Below the pieces are notes generated by a model. That model searched no databases, was not told the origin of the DNA, and saw nothing but the letters and a program-made list of their open reading frames with translations. From assembly GCF_009870125.1 (NCBI RefSeq), contig NC_046680.1, positions 22,959,501 to 23,023,500 of the forward strand: a DNA stretch of 64,000 bases, written 5' to 3'. This document shows positions 20,860 through 30,954 of this stretch, in pieces (within the stretch, counting starts at the first letter, position 1; each line of letters opens with the position of its first letter). The translations under genes were made by a program, and so were the position numbers. Source of the stretch: Drosophila pseudoobscura. Taxonomy: Eukaryota > Arthropoda > Insecta > Diptera > Drosophilidae.

Positions 20860-21925
20860 TTATACCCGATACTAAGTCAGTATGGCTCTCCTCCGGCAGA
20901 CGCCGCTAATATTAAACGACACGACAAAGAGTGCGTGCGAGAGAGACAGAAAATCAGTCTGAGCGTGACGTCGGGCGCTGCGTAGCCACTGCAAATTGAT
21001 TTGTTCCTTTTGGCTATAAAAATGATCTGATCTGATCTGATCCAGATTCAGCAATCTAATAGATATGGTCATTATCTATGATTCTGCGTTTTTAGTTTTC
21101 TCAAATCTGCAATATTGTGGATGCAACAGATTTTCGTCCTTTGTGGGGGCGGATGGGGGTGGGGCGAAATTCTGAGATATACGTTTTATAGTGACATCTT
21201 AAAGGAGTGTGTGTACCAAATTTGGTTACTCTAGCCTTAATAGTCTCTGAGATTTGTGGTTGCCTCAGATTTTCGTCCTTTGCGGGGGCGGAAGGGGGTG
21301 TGGCGAAATTTGGACATGAAACGGTCAAGGTCCGATATCACAGGAGTGTGGATACCAAATTTGGTTGCTCTAGCTCTTATGGGTTCTCAGATCCTTGAAC
21401 TCATATTTTGCAATTGGCAAAACCTACAATGAAACCTGTGTGTTAGAGTGAGACAGAGCGAGAAAGAGTGAAATTGTTTTCGTGATTCTGGCTATAATAA
21501 TTATACGATCTGGTTCAGATTTTGCACTCTGTAAGATATAGTTATCTTCTACGATTCTGCGTTTTTAGTTTTCTCGTATCTTTAAAATTGTGGATGCCAC
21601 AGATTTTCGCCCTTTGTGGGGGCGGAAGTGGGCGGGGCAAAGTTTTGAAATATTTTTGGATCAGTGACATATCACAGAAGTCTGGATCCAAAACATCGTT
21701 GCTCTAGCTCTTATAGTCTTTGAGCATTAGGCGCTGAAGGGGACGGACAGACGGACGGACGGACAGACGGACAGACAGACATGGCTCAATCGACTCGGCT
21801 ATTGATGCTGATCAAGAATATATATACTTTATAGGGTCGGAAACGATTCCTTCTGGACGTTACACACATCCACTTTCACCACAAATCTAATATACCCCAA
21901 TACTCATTTTGAGTATCGGGTATAA
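20860..21925. mobile_element. DINE-1/mini-me-like non-autonomous element with terminal inverted repeats
   Basis: Bounded by a 14-bp perfect inverted repeat, TTATACCCGATACT (20860-20873) and its reverse complement (21912-21925). Inside are ten RGAC tetramers at 21741-21780, followed by the block ATGGCTCAATCGACTCGGCT and by ATATATACTTTATAGGGTCG. This arrangement is well known from Drosophila DINE-1/mini-me-type elements (established knowledge; class assignment uncertain). A module of ~140 bp with the phrase CAGATTTTCGTCCTTTG recurs three times (near 21113, 21255 and 21590). A preceding module with GATTCTGCGTTTTTAGTTTT recurs at 21080 and 21559, so the copy is internally duplicated. No coding capacity. 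Confidence 0.8.
21741..21780. repeat. (RGAC)10 tetranucleotide core
   Basis: Ten uninterrupted tetramers of GGAC or AGAC inside the mobile element, next to its most conserved block. This is the proto-microsatellite typical of this element type. Confidence 0.9.
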
Positions 21926-24218
21926 AAATAAATATTAACACGTTGAATTTTGTTTGCGGGCAGTTAACCGATCAGGCAACCGAATGTCTCCCGAGAGAAC
22001 TGTTCTGATATGATAGTTTTTTAAGAGGGCGTATGCCATAAACAAATCTGATTTGATAAGAAAGCCCCCACGTTAGACTGCCTTGCCTCTGTAAAGTCAA
22101 GAGCATTCCCCAACCGTACACCGCACAAGTGCTCGTATTGTAACAGCGTGACGCAATTTGCATGGAATAATATCAATTGAATCAATTGGCTAAAGCTGCC
22201 TTAGATTTTCTTAGTCATTGCCAAGAACGTGCTGGTCATAAGCAAGCAAATATATACACACACGGTTATGCACAGACGTATGTACATATGTATGTTCTGG
22301 CAGACGTATTCCGTTTATCAATAAGCCAGAATATTACTACGAAGTGTCGGTCTGTCGACCAGTTATTCACATCTAATGCCGGCTCGAATTCGCTCTGTCA
22401 TGAGGAGGGGAGGGGAGGGGCTTTCGTTTGCCTATTTATATTTAAGTGTTTTTGCGGATGGGTGTAATACATAACCGGTTTAAAGTGTTTTTCTACAGAT
22501 TTTAGTTGTCGGTTTGCGGCATAGGCTATGGTGACTTCTATGGGGACTATCGGTACATAGCGTGAATCCTGTCCAAAGTACTTTCGGAAGTGCAATTCAG
22601 TGGAATGAATGAAGGTATATGTATAGCGTATGGCATGGAAAGTATAGTCCCTGCTAAAGCCATATACAACTGAGCTGATGGACTCTGTCCAAGGGTTGTA
22701 GCGCGTACATAGAACACATACATATGTATGTAAAATGCGGGCTCGGCTCCACCGAGAAGCTGATCATCGCATCGATTTTGAGCATTTGGTTGGTATTCCT
22801 GAATCGAACTGTAGCGACTGTTTACCTTCCCTTCCCCCGGAGTCAATCAATTATCTCGTGATCTCTAATATTGCTGCGCAGATTGTTTACTTTCCTCTGA
22901 AGCGCAATATTCAAAGTTGCATAAAATTCACCTTCGAGAGGTGAAGGGCTCACAGATTTGTGGTACGGCCTTAGATCAAATTATTTATGATGTGTATTTT
23001 GGTAATTTTTCAAAAACAAAATTGGATTATTTAAGTGGATATTTTTCCAACAAGAACACACCTCTTTTTGGCACTGTGACAAATTCTTTTCAAACAAAAG
23101 CGATCACTTGCGAAACTATATAGTAGGTATGTACTATATGTGGTGTTTTATATAGTGAAGAAATTCGATTTGATCGAAAAGTTCACGAAAATATAAGTGA
23201 ATTTCCGCGAACTCTTAGGCGAGACTAATTGGGCGACAATTTGTTCGTCGTTTTTCTGCTCTGGCAGCCGAGGTGTGGAGTCGGCTGAACTTGACCGATA
23301 TCGCGGACTTCATATGCTGATCTGATCGCCAAACCAAAACAGACGCCACCAGCTGTTCGGCGCAGAGAACGAGGCTGACCGACGAACGAGAAACGAGAAT
23401 GGAACTGAAAACTGTGAACCGTTGAGCGCAACGCGCCACCTTCAACTGATCCGATGGACAGCCAGGTAGAGGTAGAGGTGTGGTATCAAAGCGATTGTTG
23501 GCGTCCGATCTCCGGCCGCTCTCACACGCTCTCGATCATGCCTCTCTCTATACCTCTCAATTTTCTCAGTTCTTCGCCACTCTGCCGCTAGTTGGGGCCG
23601 TTCTGGAAGTACCCAAAAGGGTTTCTTTCGAACTTTTTCCAGCTCTGGCGATCCCATTGTTTTCTGGGAGGCTTACTCCCACTTTTCTGATTCTTTGCCC
23701 TAACAGAATAGATCCTGTTGTACCATAGGGCAGGACGCTGCTTGCTTACAGACATTACTACAAGGAGTTGACGCTACCGATGCTCGTCTGGCACTATCTT
23801 CATGATGATGATGAGATTACGCCTTCGTTGAGATTACAAATTAAGCGCCTGGCAGCGACTTCCAACCTTGAACCTTAAAATTGCCTCTTCTTCAGTTCAG
23901 CCAGAGAGAAGCTGGTCGAGAAGTCGCCGCCTAGCCACAGCCACACCAAAGCAAAGCTATTTCTGTAAACCCAACCATCTTGAATACTCTTCCCTTTGGA
24001 GTGTGAGGTGTGGGGTACATGGTTTATCTGATCTTTGATGAAATACAAATGCTTATCTAATCGCTTATAATCGTAGTTTATTTTAAATGCTTTCTTTTTT
24101 TAGAAGTGAGGTGCGCAGTCGTTTATGGGAGCGCAACCTTGATTAAATTATGCAAATTTTAATAGATTTTTTTACACCTGGTCACTACAGAGTATGCTAG
24201 TTTCGGTGCTGGGTTTAG
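21926..24218. other. intergenic region upstream of the DIPK2-like gene
   Basis: No supported coding gene. Features seen are ATACATATGTATG palindromes near 22275 and 22715, and a GC-richer stretch at 23220-23470 ending in CAGCCAG|GTAGAG. That stretch could be a 5' untranslated exon of the next gene. A TTTTTTAG acceptor-like site lies near 24102. Confidence 0.35.
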
Positions 24219-24513
24219 ATGGCTCCCAACGGTTGGTTCTTCAGTGCCGCGCCGTCTTGGGGCAGCTGCTTTGGCTCAGACCTTAGCTGTGCCTTTAAGT
24301 TTGGCATTGGGCTGAGGAAACAGGTAATGTTGTGGACCCTGGAGGGAGGCTGGGCCCGGACGCACATTCATCGTACACACATACACACACAAGCAGACAC
24401 TGTTCACACACACACTTACTCACGCACGTGTGACTTCTTTTATTGTTTGCCAAGCCTCCTCATGCAACTTTCTTCTTCCCCTCTTTCTCAAACTTCTTTT
24501 GCAGCCCCTTGGC

Positions 24514-25569
24514 ATGCACCTGTCGCCCGGACATCTCAGAATCGTGCTCATTCTGGCTCTGCTGCAGGACCTGCAGGTAAAACCACAGAAGGACATATTT
24601 AGGGCACATCTCGAGCGGGATCTACAACTTTGTCCGGCCTGCTTTGCCGGACAGCGCTGGCAATGCGAGGAAATCTTTGAGGCCATTGCAGAGCCCTCGG
24701 ATTGGAGCAAGCTTCTTAAAGGAATCGCTCTGCTGATCGATCGTCGGGAGATATATTTCCTGCAATTGAATGAGCGTCATCAGGCAGCACAGTTGGTGGC
24801 CAAAAGAGATGCCATTGGGGGGCACTCTTACCGCAATATGGGCATCTTGCGAGAAGCATTTCTTGAAATGGAGGAGCGTCCCGGTGGATTCCAGTTATGT
24901 CGTAGCGGATTCAGGACTCCCCGTTTTGTTAGTTACTTGGAGCAGCGCGGTCATGAGGCTGCCACCATTTGGTACTACATGATGCACAGCATTACACCAT
25001 TGCTGATGCAGGAACTGTTTTTGCGTGGCTTTCCAGTGCCTCGGAGCTACGCTGCCTGTGGCCTTACCCATTTCCAAGCCTATGCCGGACGCACCCTGGT
25101 ACACTACGCCACTGCTGGCGAGAATCTGCGCCTGGAAATGGCCCGACAACTGCTCCAGCTGTCTCTGAAGCTCACATTTGGCTTTGCGGACTTTCGCATC
25201 TTTCTAACCGATTTTACGGCAGACAATCTGGCCTTTGACGAGGCCAGCCAGAGTGTGATCCTCATCGACCTGGACTCTGTTGTCCTAGTGGATGCGGCGG
25301 TCCCCTTGGGCGACGCCCAGAAGTACGAGCCCTTGCCTGGCGATGGATTCACTTTCGATGTGAAGTCCTTTTGCGGTGGCCAGCAGCTGGACGCGAATGT
25401 CTATCAGGCTTGTCTCCTGCTGAAAGACTTCCTGCTGCGAGATCTGGCCAACGGAAGGCTGGAGATGCTGCTGGAACAATGTGTGCGTTGCGACGACGCG
25501 ACATGTGATATGCGCTTCCAGCAAGCATACGACTTGATCAAGCTGCTTGGCGAGCTGCTGGGCAGCTAG
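24514..25569 (+). CDS. DIPK2/FAM69-family divergent protein kinase domain protein
   Basis: The coding exon begins after acceptor TTTTGCAG at 24504. From M at 24514 the protein has 351 residues. The N-terminus HLRIVLILALLQ is a signal peptide or signal anchor. CPACF near residue 45, a lone lysine in LVAKRD (VAIK position), the FLTDFTADNLAF catalytic-loop equivalent, ILIDLDSVVLVD at the DFG position and the ending GRLEMLLEQC...RFQQAYDLIK all match vertebrate DIPK2A/B (C3orf58/CXorf36). Family knowledge places these in the ER/Golgi lumen or outside the cell as atypical kinases. An exon at 24219-24323 (35 codons, MAPNGWFF...) ends in donor CAG|GTAATG in phase with this exon and could extend the protein to 389 residues. 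That would bury the signal sequence, so I treat it as untranslated or alternative. Converges on FBXO42. Confidence 0.82.
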   Translation: MHLSPGHLRIVLILALLQDLQVKPQKDIFRAHLERDLQLCPACFAGQRWQCEEIFEAIAEPSDWSKLLKGIALLIDRREIYFLQLNERHQAAQLVAKRDAIGGHSYRNMGILREAFLEMEERPGGFQLCRSGFRTPRFVSYLEQRGHEAATIWYYMMHSITPLLMQELFLRGFPVPRSYAACGLTHFQAYAGRTLVHYATAGENLRLEMARQLLQLSLKLTFGFADFRIFLTDFTADNLAFDEASQSVILIDLDSVVLVDAAVPLGDAQKYEPLPGDGFTFDVKSFCGGQQLDANVYQACLLLKDFLLRDLANGRLEMLLEQCVRCDDATCDMRFQQAYDLIKLLGELLGS

Positions 25570-25842
25570 GACTTTGGACGAAGGACAAGATGAAGTCGGG
25601 CTAAGGTAACATATTGAGGATACTTTAATTTAAGTAGGTAACCATGTTTAATCATACAACTCATCCATTACACTCAATATATGGTCTCAATGAACTTCGC
25701 CCGAACTTCTTTGAAGGAGTTTGGTGTGGCAGCAGCATTGGCTGTTACCTATAACTTAGGTTTAGGTCAGGAGGGGAGGACATAGACATAGACATAGCTA
25801 TCGTGTCTGCTGTAGTATGGCTGGCCGGGCCCCGGTCCGAGC
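25570..25842. other. convergent 3' spacer between the DIPK2-like gene and FBXO42
   Basis: Only 273 bp separate the two stop codons, so the 3' UTRs probably overlap. No canonical AATAAA is present on +; AATATA at 25676 is a weak candidate. A GACATAGACATAGACATAG triplet repeat lies near 25780. Confidence 0.4.
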
Positions 25843-28014
25843 TTAAATAATATCACGGGGAAAACTCAGAAAGTGTATGGAATTGGACACGTGGTGTGTG
25901 ATGTCTGTGAGGGTCTCCTTGTGGACGCCACCGAACAGGATCAGCTCGCCATTGCCGGCAATGAGGCTAGACAGGATGAGGCGGTCGGGGGCTCCCCGGA
26001 GAACACCAAAGTTCTTGTATTCCACCCAGTCTAGGGCGGGTTCGCTGCTGCTGAGTATGCCTGAGATGTCGCAAACGAAGAGGGATTGTACATTGCAGCG
26101 CAGTCGCTTGGGTGAGGGGGCACGCAACGGCTGCGGCTCCACCTGGGCGGCTGCGGGTGCACTTCGCCGCGAGTTGCGTATGGCGTTCATCTTCTCCTCC
26201 ATGCGCCGGATGCGTTCATTGTGGTCTCGCGAAGCGCTGCGTGACCGTGTCGGCACGTTGAAGGCGGCCATACGGAAGGGATCCTGTGCGGAAATTGTGC
26301 ATTAAGTTTCGGATGTTCCAAATAGTGTCGTATTTGTGCACTTACCTCGTACATTTCATCAAATCGTTTGGGTAATCTAGGCTCATTGTCCCGGCATCGC
26401 AGGGCCAGATTGCGCTGAAGACGCTGGGCTGCATCCACATCCCCATCGGCTGCGGCCAGGGAGGGGGGTCGCACTGGCGGTGAGGGTGGGGAAGGAGCTG
26501 CGGCGGCGGCAGCCGGAGCTGGAGGAGCATGCAAATCACTCAAACGTCCGGATCGTGGCTGATAACTATTGTTGTTGTTGTTGTTTACATTATTGTTGTG
26601 CATGAACTGCTGCGCCTGCTGCATATGTTGGTTGAGAATGGCCCGTCGATTGGCCAAATACTGTTCTTGCGGAGCCAGAGCCCCGCCCGCTCCTCCTCCT
26701 GCTCCAATGCGATTTACTCGATTTTGACCCAAGCCGCCTCCCAAGCCTCCAGCCAGCCGGCGCTCCGGCATTAGGATTCGTTGGCCCCGCTGCGGCATGT
26801 TTTGGTGAGGATTGGGGGGCGGCGGGCCACGTCCACCGACCACAGGAACTCGACTCTGCTTCATCATTTGAAAGTCTTGGGGCATGTTGGGCGACGGTCC
26901 CACCACTACGAGGTAGTTGTTAACCTTGCAGCCAGGATTGCACCACATGTGGACGGCCCCGAATCGCTTGTTGCGCACGGTCAGCGTTTTCCAAGACCAC
27001 ACATCTCTAGTCATGTCCAGCAGCCAGGCATCCGTGTAGACCCGATTGGCTCCGCCACAGCCGCCCACGACAAGGAGGTGATTCTTGCCCAACTCGATCT
27101 GGATTTGTCCATACCTCGCACTGGGCCGCGTATTGCCCACGAACAGCGGCTGCCACCAGCGCTGCTCGGGCAAGTCCAGAACCCAAGTGTCGTTGGAGTT
27201 GATGTTTACGTCGTCCGTGATCTGATAGCCACCGAACACAACCATGCGGTCGCCATGCACCGTGGCCGAGTGGCCAGCCATGGGCGGCGGACAGGGCATA
27301 GTGTTCCTCAAAAGCCAGCGATTCTTTCCTAGATCGTAGTAGTGCAACTCATCGAACAGGCACCACGGCTGATACGGCGGATGCAGCGAGGGATAACGCC
27401 AGCCGCCAAAGAGCACGAGTTGATCCTTCCAGGCCACCATGGAGGCACTGCCCTTGGGCGAGGGATACGTGCCCGTTGCTACAGGCCTTGCCCAGCGCAT
27501 GTGAGTCAGATCAAAGCGCCAAAGATCGTTAAAGGTGGTGTCCGAAGTGGATCCGCCGCCGAAAACATACATGGAGTTGCGCTGGCGCACCGCCGAGTGG
27601 GCAAACCGTCCAGCGATAAAGGCTACGGGTGAGGTACTCGCGGCGGCGGCCGTTTGTGGCGAGAAAACCTCCCAACGCAGTCGAAAGTCGGTCAGGCCTT
27701 TCTCGAGGTTGAACTTCGAGCGGCGCACGAGATCTGGGGATCAATAGGGGGAAGAATAGGTGAGGCTAGAGAAGCTCTTTATCGATCGCAGCCACACTGC
27801 GTGCATACTCACTCTTTACAATGCCATGCCAGCGCTTGCACACGATGCTGCAGTGCTCCAGATCCCCATAGGGTGGTAGGTAGGTGAAGATGAACTCGAG
27901 AATCTCGTCAGGCAGCACATTCAGACTGGCGTAGCACAGTGGCGATGACGAGGGAGGGGAGCTCATGTCACAGTTGTGATTCTCGCTGTCGACCTTGTGA
28001 TTGCACGTGTCCAT
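25843..28014 (-). CDS. FBXO42: F-box and Kelch protein FBXO42 (JFK)
   Basis: Three exons on -, 27813-28014, 26346-27733 and 25843-26283, give about 676 residues, near the ~717 of the human protein. FBXO42 is the substrate receptor of an SCF ubiquitin ligase (family knowledge). The F-box lies at ~30-68 (LNVLPDEILEFIFTYLPP, HCSIVCKRWHGIVK). Kelch repeats follow, each with a double glycine (YVFGGGS, VLFGGWRY, VVFGGYQ, LVVGGCGG) and later tryptophan. A Pro/Gln/Asn-rich stretch occupies the middle, and a final kelch-like strand (LILFGGVHKET) is near the end. Introns are 79 and 62 nt, with clean donors GTGAGT and GTAAGT. The start MDTCNHKV is the first in-frame ATG after the 5' untranslated acceptor at 28082-28083. 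Confidence 0.93.
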
Positions 28015-28381
28015 CGTGGGTCCTGTCCTGTCCTTGATGTCCTTCTTCGTACTGTGTCCTTCACCTTCAGATGCTGCGCGACTAAAACAGCAAATGGGGA
28101 TTGGAAGAGTATGTGGAGTCTACATTAGCTACATAATGGAAGGAAAAAGAGGGTATGGACAAGAGGCAAAACGGCCCAGAAAAACAACGCATGCAAGGTA
28201 AAAGCCACCCTTTTTGCCCAATATACCTTGAAGATAAAAAGCTGATTGTCCTCACACGCCAGGTGAGGTTCGTACGAACCTTGCAATTTTCCTTGACTCT
28301 TTGTGCCTGTTGTCCATACCCTTTTCAGTAGCCCATTCAAAAAAACGACTTGCTTTTTCGTCGCAGGATCGGGCACGCCAT
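28015..28381 (-). other. FBXO42: 5' untranslated exons of FBXO42 (candidate)
   Basis: On - the acceptor TGCTGTTTTAG (28082-28083) precedes the FBXO42 start by 67 nt. A donor, TTCAAG|GTATAT, at 28226-28227 closes an upstream exon. That upstream exon has a 14-codon ATG uORF (28379-28381 downward). It also has a 50-codon open frame without an ATG (PDPATKKQVVFLNGLLKR...), part of which resembles sequence at 8379-8456. Splice sites are seen; transcription is inferred. Confidence 0.45.
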
Positions 28382-28462
28382 TTTGTTGGTATTTTATTCT
28401 GTAAATATCTTATTACTTTCACGATTTACGCACCTGAATTTTCATTCTAGGATTGTTGATAT

Positions 28463-28473
28463 CAGTGTGACCG
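28463..28473 (+). promoter_or_regulatory. M1BP / Ohler motif 1 core promoter element
   Basis: CAGTGTGACCG matches YAGTGTGACCR, the reverse complement of the motif-1 consensus YGGTCACACTR. It lies between the divergent FBXO42 and PUS3 genes and is probably shared. The AATATACCG cluster at 28484-28530 follows immediately. Confidence 0.65.
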
Positions 28474-28563
28474 ACCGTCAGAAACATACCGAAACATACC
28501 GTCTCATTTAAAAAATATACCGTAAATATACTGACGAATTCAAGTTCTATGTTACATATTCCT
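28474..28563. repeat. ATATACCG-type dispersed repeat at the PUS3 promoter
   Basis: About 90 bp, including CATACCGTCTCATTT, AATATACCGTAAATA, ACTGAC and AATTCAAGTT, then TTACATATTCCTC. The same order of motifs occurs at 14645-14735 upstream of EndoB. The copy ends about 54 nt before the PUS3 start codon. Confidence 0.7.
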
Positions 28564-28616
28564 CCCAATCGCCAAATCGCACGTGCCGTTTTGTTTACTT
28601 TTTACTTACGGACAAC

Positions 28617-30355
28617 ATGAGTGCAACAAATGACAGAAAGGTGGTCATAAATAAGCGCCAAAAGGGTTTGTCGCGAGAGGCTTTGGGAGAACTCAGTCAA
28701 ACGGAGCTAATTGATAAAATAGTCCAACTGGAGGCGTACAACTTTCAGCTGAGAAATCTTCTGCACAAGAAACTAACGGAGCATGATAGAAGTAATGCGG
28801 AATATGCAGAATTGTTGGGTAAAGAGACGGCGGCCACCGCTACAGCTCCCAAGGAGACAACGACACATTCAGGCAAGGTTAAGAAGCAACGTAAGTTCGA
28901 TTGGAGTATGTAAGTGGCCCCCAATTGAAGAATTCAATGCGAGATTGCACTAAAACTTCACCTTTCAGCGCGCACCAGCGTCATGTTTTGCTGAAACTGA
29001 CCTACTTTGGATGGGACTACCAGGGTTTCGCCTGCCAGGAGGATTCCAACGATACCATTGGTGGGTGGTCTATTTCTGTTTGTGACCAATTAGCATTATT
29101 TCGTCTTGTTTGAGAACAGAGTCGCATTTGTTTCGCGCCCTGACGCGCACTTGTCTCATCGAATCCCGTGCCACATCCAACTATCATCGCTGTGGACGCA
29201 CGGACAAGGAAGTAAGCGCCTTCTGCCAGGTGATTTCTATAGATTTGCGCAGCAAACATACGCCTGACACTCAGCTGGAGCCTGCTTCCCTGTCATCCGA
29301 AATCGACTACTGTGGCCTTCTTAACCGGGTGCTGCCCAAGAACATTCAATGTGTGGCGTGGATGCCGCTCCGGAGCCCTGTATACAGTGCTCGCTTTGAT
29401 TGCACCTCGCGTAGCTATCGCTACTACTTCCCCAAGGGTGACCTGGACATTGAAGCTATGCGGGAAGCCTGTAAGCTGCTGGTTGGACATTCTGACTTTA
29501 GGAACTTTTGCAAAATGGATGTGCACAATGGAGTCACGAAATTTATAAGGAATCTACAGGCAGCTCGTGTTGAGCCCTGCGTGGAAATGTTAAACAATTC
29601 AGGTAAATATATGAGGCTCTGCTATTTCATTTTTAAGGATTTCATTGATTTCGTCAATCAATAGGCTATGATATGTATTATCTGGAGATCCAAGCAAATG
29701 CCTTCCTCTGGCATCAGATAAGATGCATCATGGCCGTGCTGCTGCTCGTGGGACAGCGAAGGGAGCTGCCTCGTATTGTCAGCGACCTTCTCGATGTGGA
29801 AACTAATCCGTGCAAACCTCAGTACACACCCGCTCTTGGTTTGCCGTTGAATCTGTTCCATTGTAATTTTCGAGACACGACGACGAGGAAATTAAACCTT
29901 CCCGCTGATGGTGCTGAGGATGACGAGGCCATGGACACTTCCGCAATGGATGTGGAAAGCTCCGAAAGTTCTGCGGAGGAAAAAGATATTACAAGTTGGA
30001 TTTACAACGAAGAGAACTTGGAGAAGCTTATCGAGAACATCCAATGCGAGTGGACGGAGTTCAGTGTGAAGAGCACTATGATACGAAATGTTCTCCAACA
30101 ACTGGAGCACCTCTTGGAAAAAAACTACCACATAAAAGAACGTGTGACAGCGCAGGTCATCCTGTTACAGGACTCTGTCAAACCGCGGGAATATCAGCCT
30201 CTCCTAGAGCGAAAACGCTGTGGTGAGTGTTTTCCGGAAATTGCACAGTGTGTATTTTCGCAACAAGCTAATTGAATCTTTTTGCAGAGAGCCTGGAGAA
30301 TCGCATAGAGCACTTTGTGAAAAAGCAAAGACTGATAGTCAAGGATGAAAGCTGA
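28617..30355 (+). CDS. PUS3: tRNA pseudouridine(38/39) synthase, PUS3/Deg1
   Basis: Makes pseudouridine at positions 38/39 of the tRNA anticodon stem (family knowledge). Five exons, 28617-28909, 28969-29060, 29120-29602, 29665-30222 and 30288-30355, join in frame to about 497 residues, close to the human 481. An N-terminal coiled-coil segment (LSQTELIDKIVQLEAYNFQLR) is typical of PUS3. The TruA-type core starts LLKLTYFGWDYQGFACQED. The catalytic aspartate lies in HRCGRTDKEVSAFCQVI. The substrate-binding RSYRYYFPKGDLD and FLWHQIRCIMAVLL motifs are present. The C-terminus carries an acidic insert and ends LIVKDES. The last intron is 65 nt and ends TTTTTGCAG. Confidence 0.95.
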
Positions 30356-30954
30356 ATCATTATACCTATGTCACAAAGAATTACAATATATGTGCACCAA
30401 ATTTGTTTTTTAAATTAGGAAACTACGAAAGATGATTCATATCGAAATTTTAAGTGCCCAGCTTCGTTAATAGTGCAATCTTTCGCCCATCTGGCCCTAT
30501 TTGCCCGCGATATAGCGCCCGACGTTTTTTCTATGCTAGAAATTAAAATACTCGTTTTTCTCTGCACGCAACTTCTTGCCTATACAGCGGCAATTATTGC
30601 AGAGAACAGCTCCAATAATAGTCCACTAGACTTCTAAAGTAAATATATTTATATTCATGAACTTGTACAACGTTACGAAGCTTAGCATAGTCTAGGTAGG
30701 TAATAATTTTATATTGTAACTCCGTACAATTTCTTACATACTATATTATGGGATTCTAGTACCTATAAGAGTCAACTATATAAATAGTTCTTTGTACGAT
30801 AACAAAAAAAAGAAGTTAGTTGCTGAAATTTACATTTAACTTGCTTAAACAAAGCAGGTTATCCAGATTCAGGTATTCCAGGTATGGGATTCCAAAAACA
30901 AAAACGGTCTATTAGCTATTAACTAGTGGTTCTACTATGAGCAGGATGCAAGCC
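30356..30954. other. convergent spacer between PUS3 and the PDZ gene
   Basis: AT-rich, with no open frame of interest. An ATTAAA at 30542 could serve PUS3. I saw no canonical signal for the PDZ gene on -. Confidence 0.4.
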
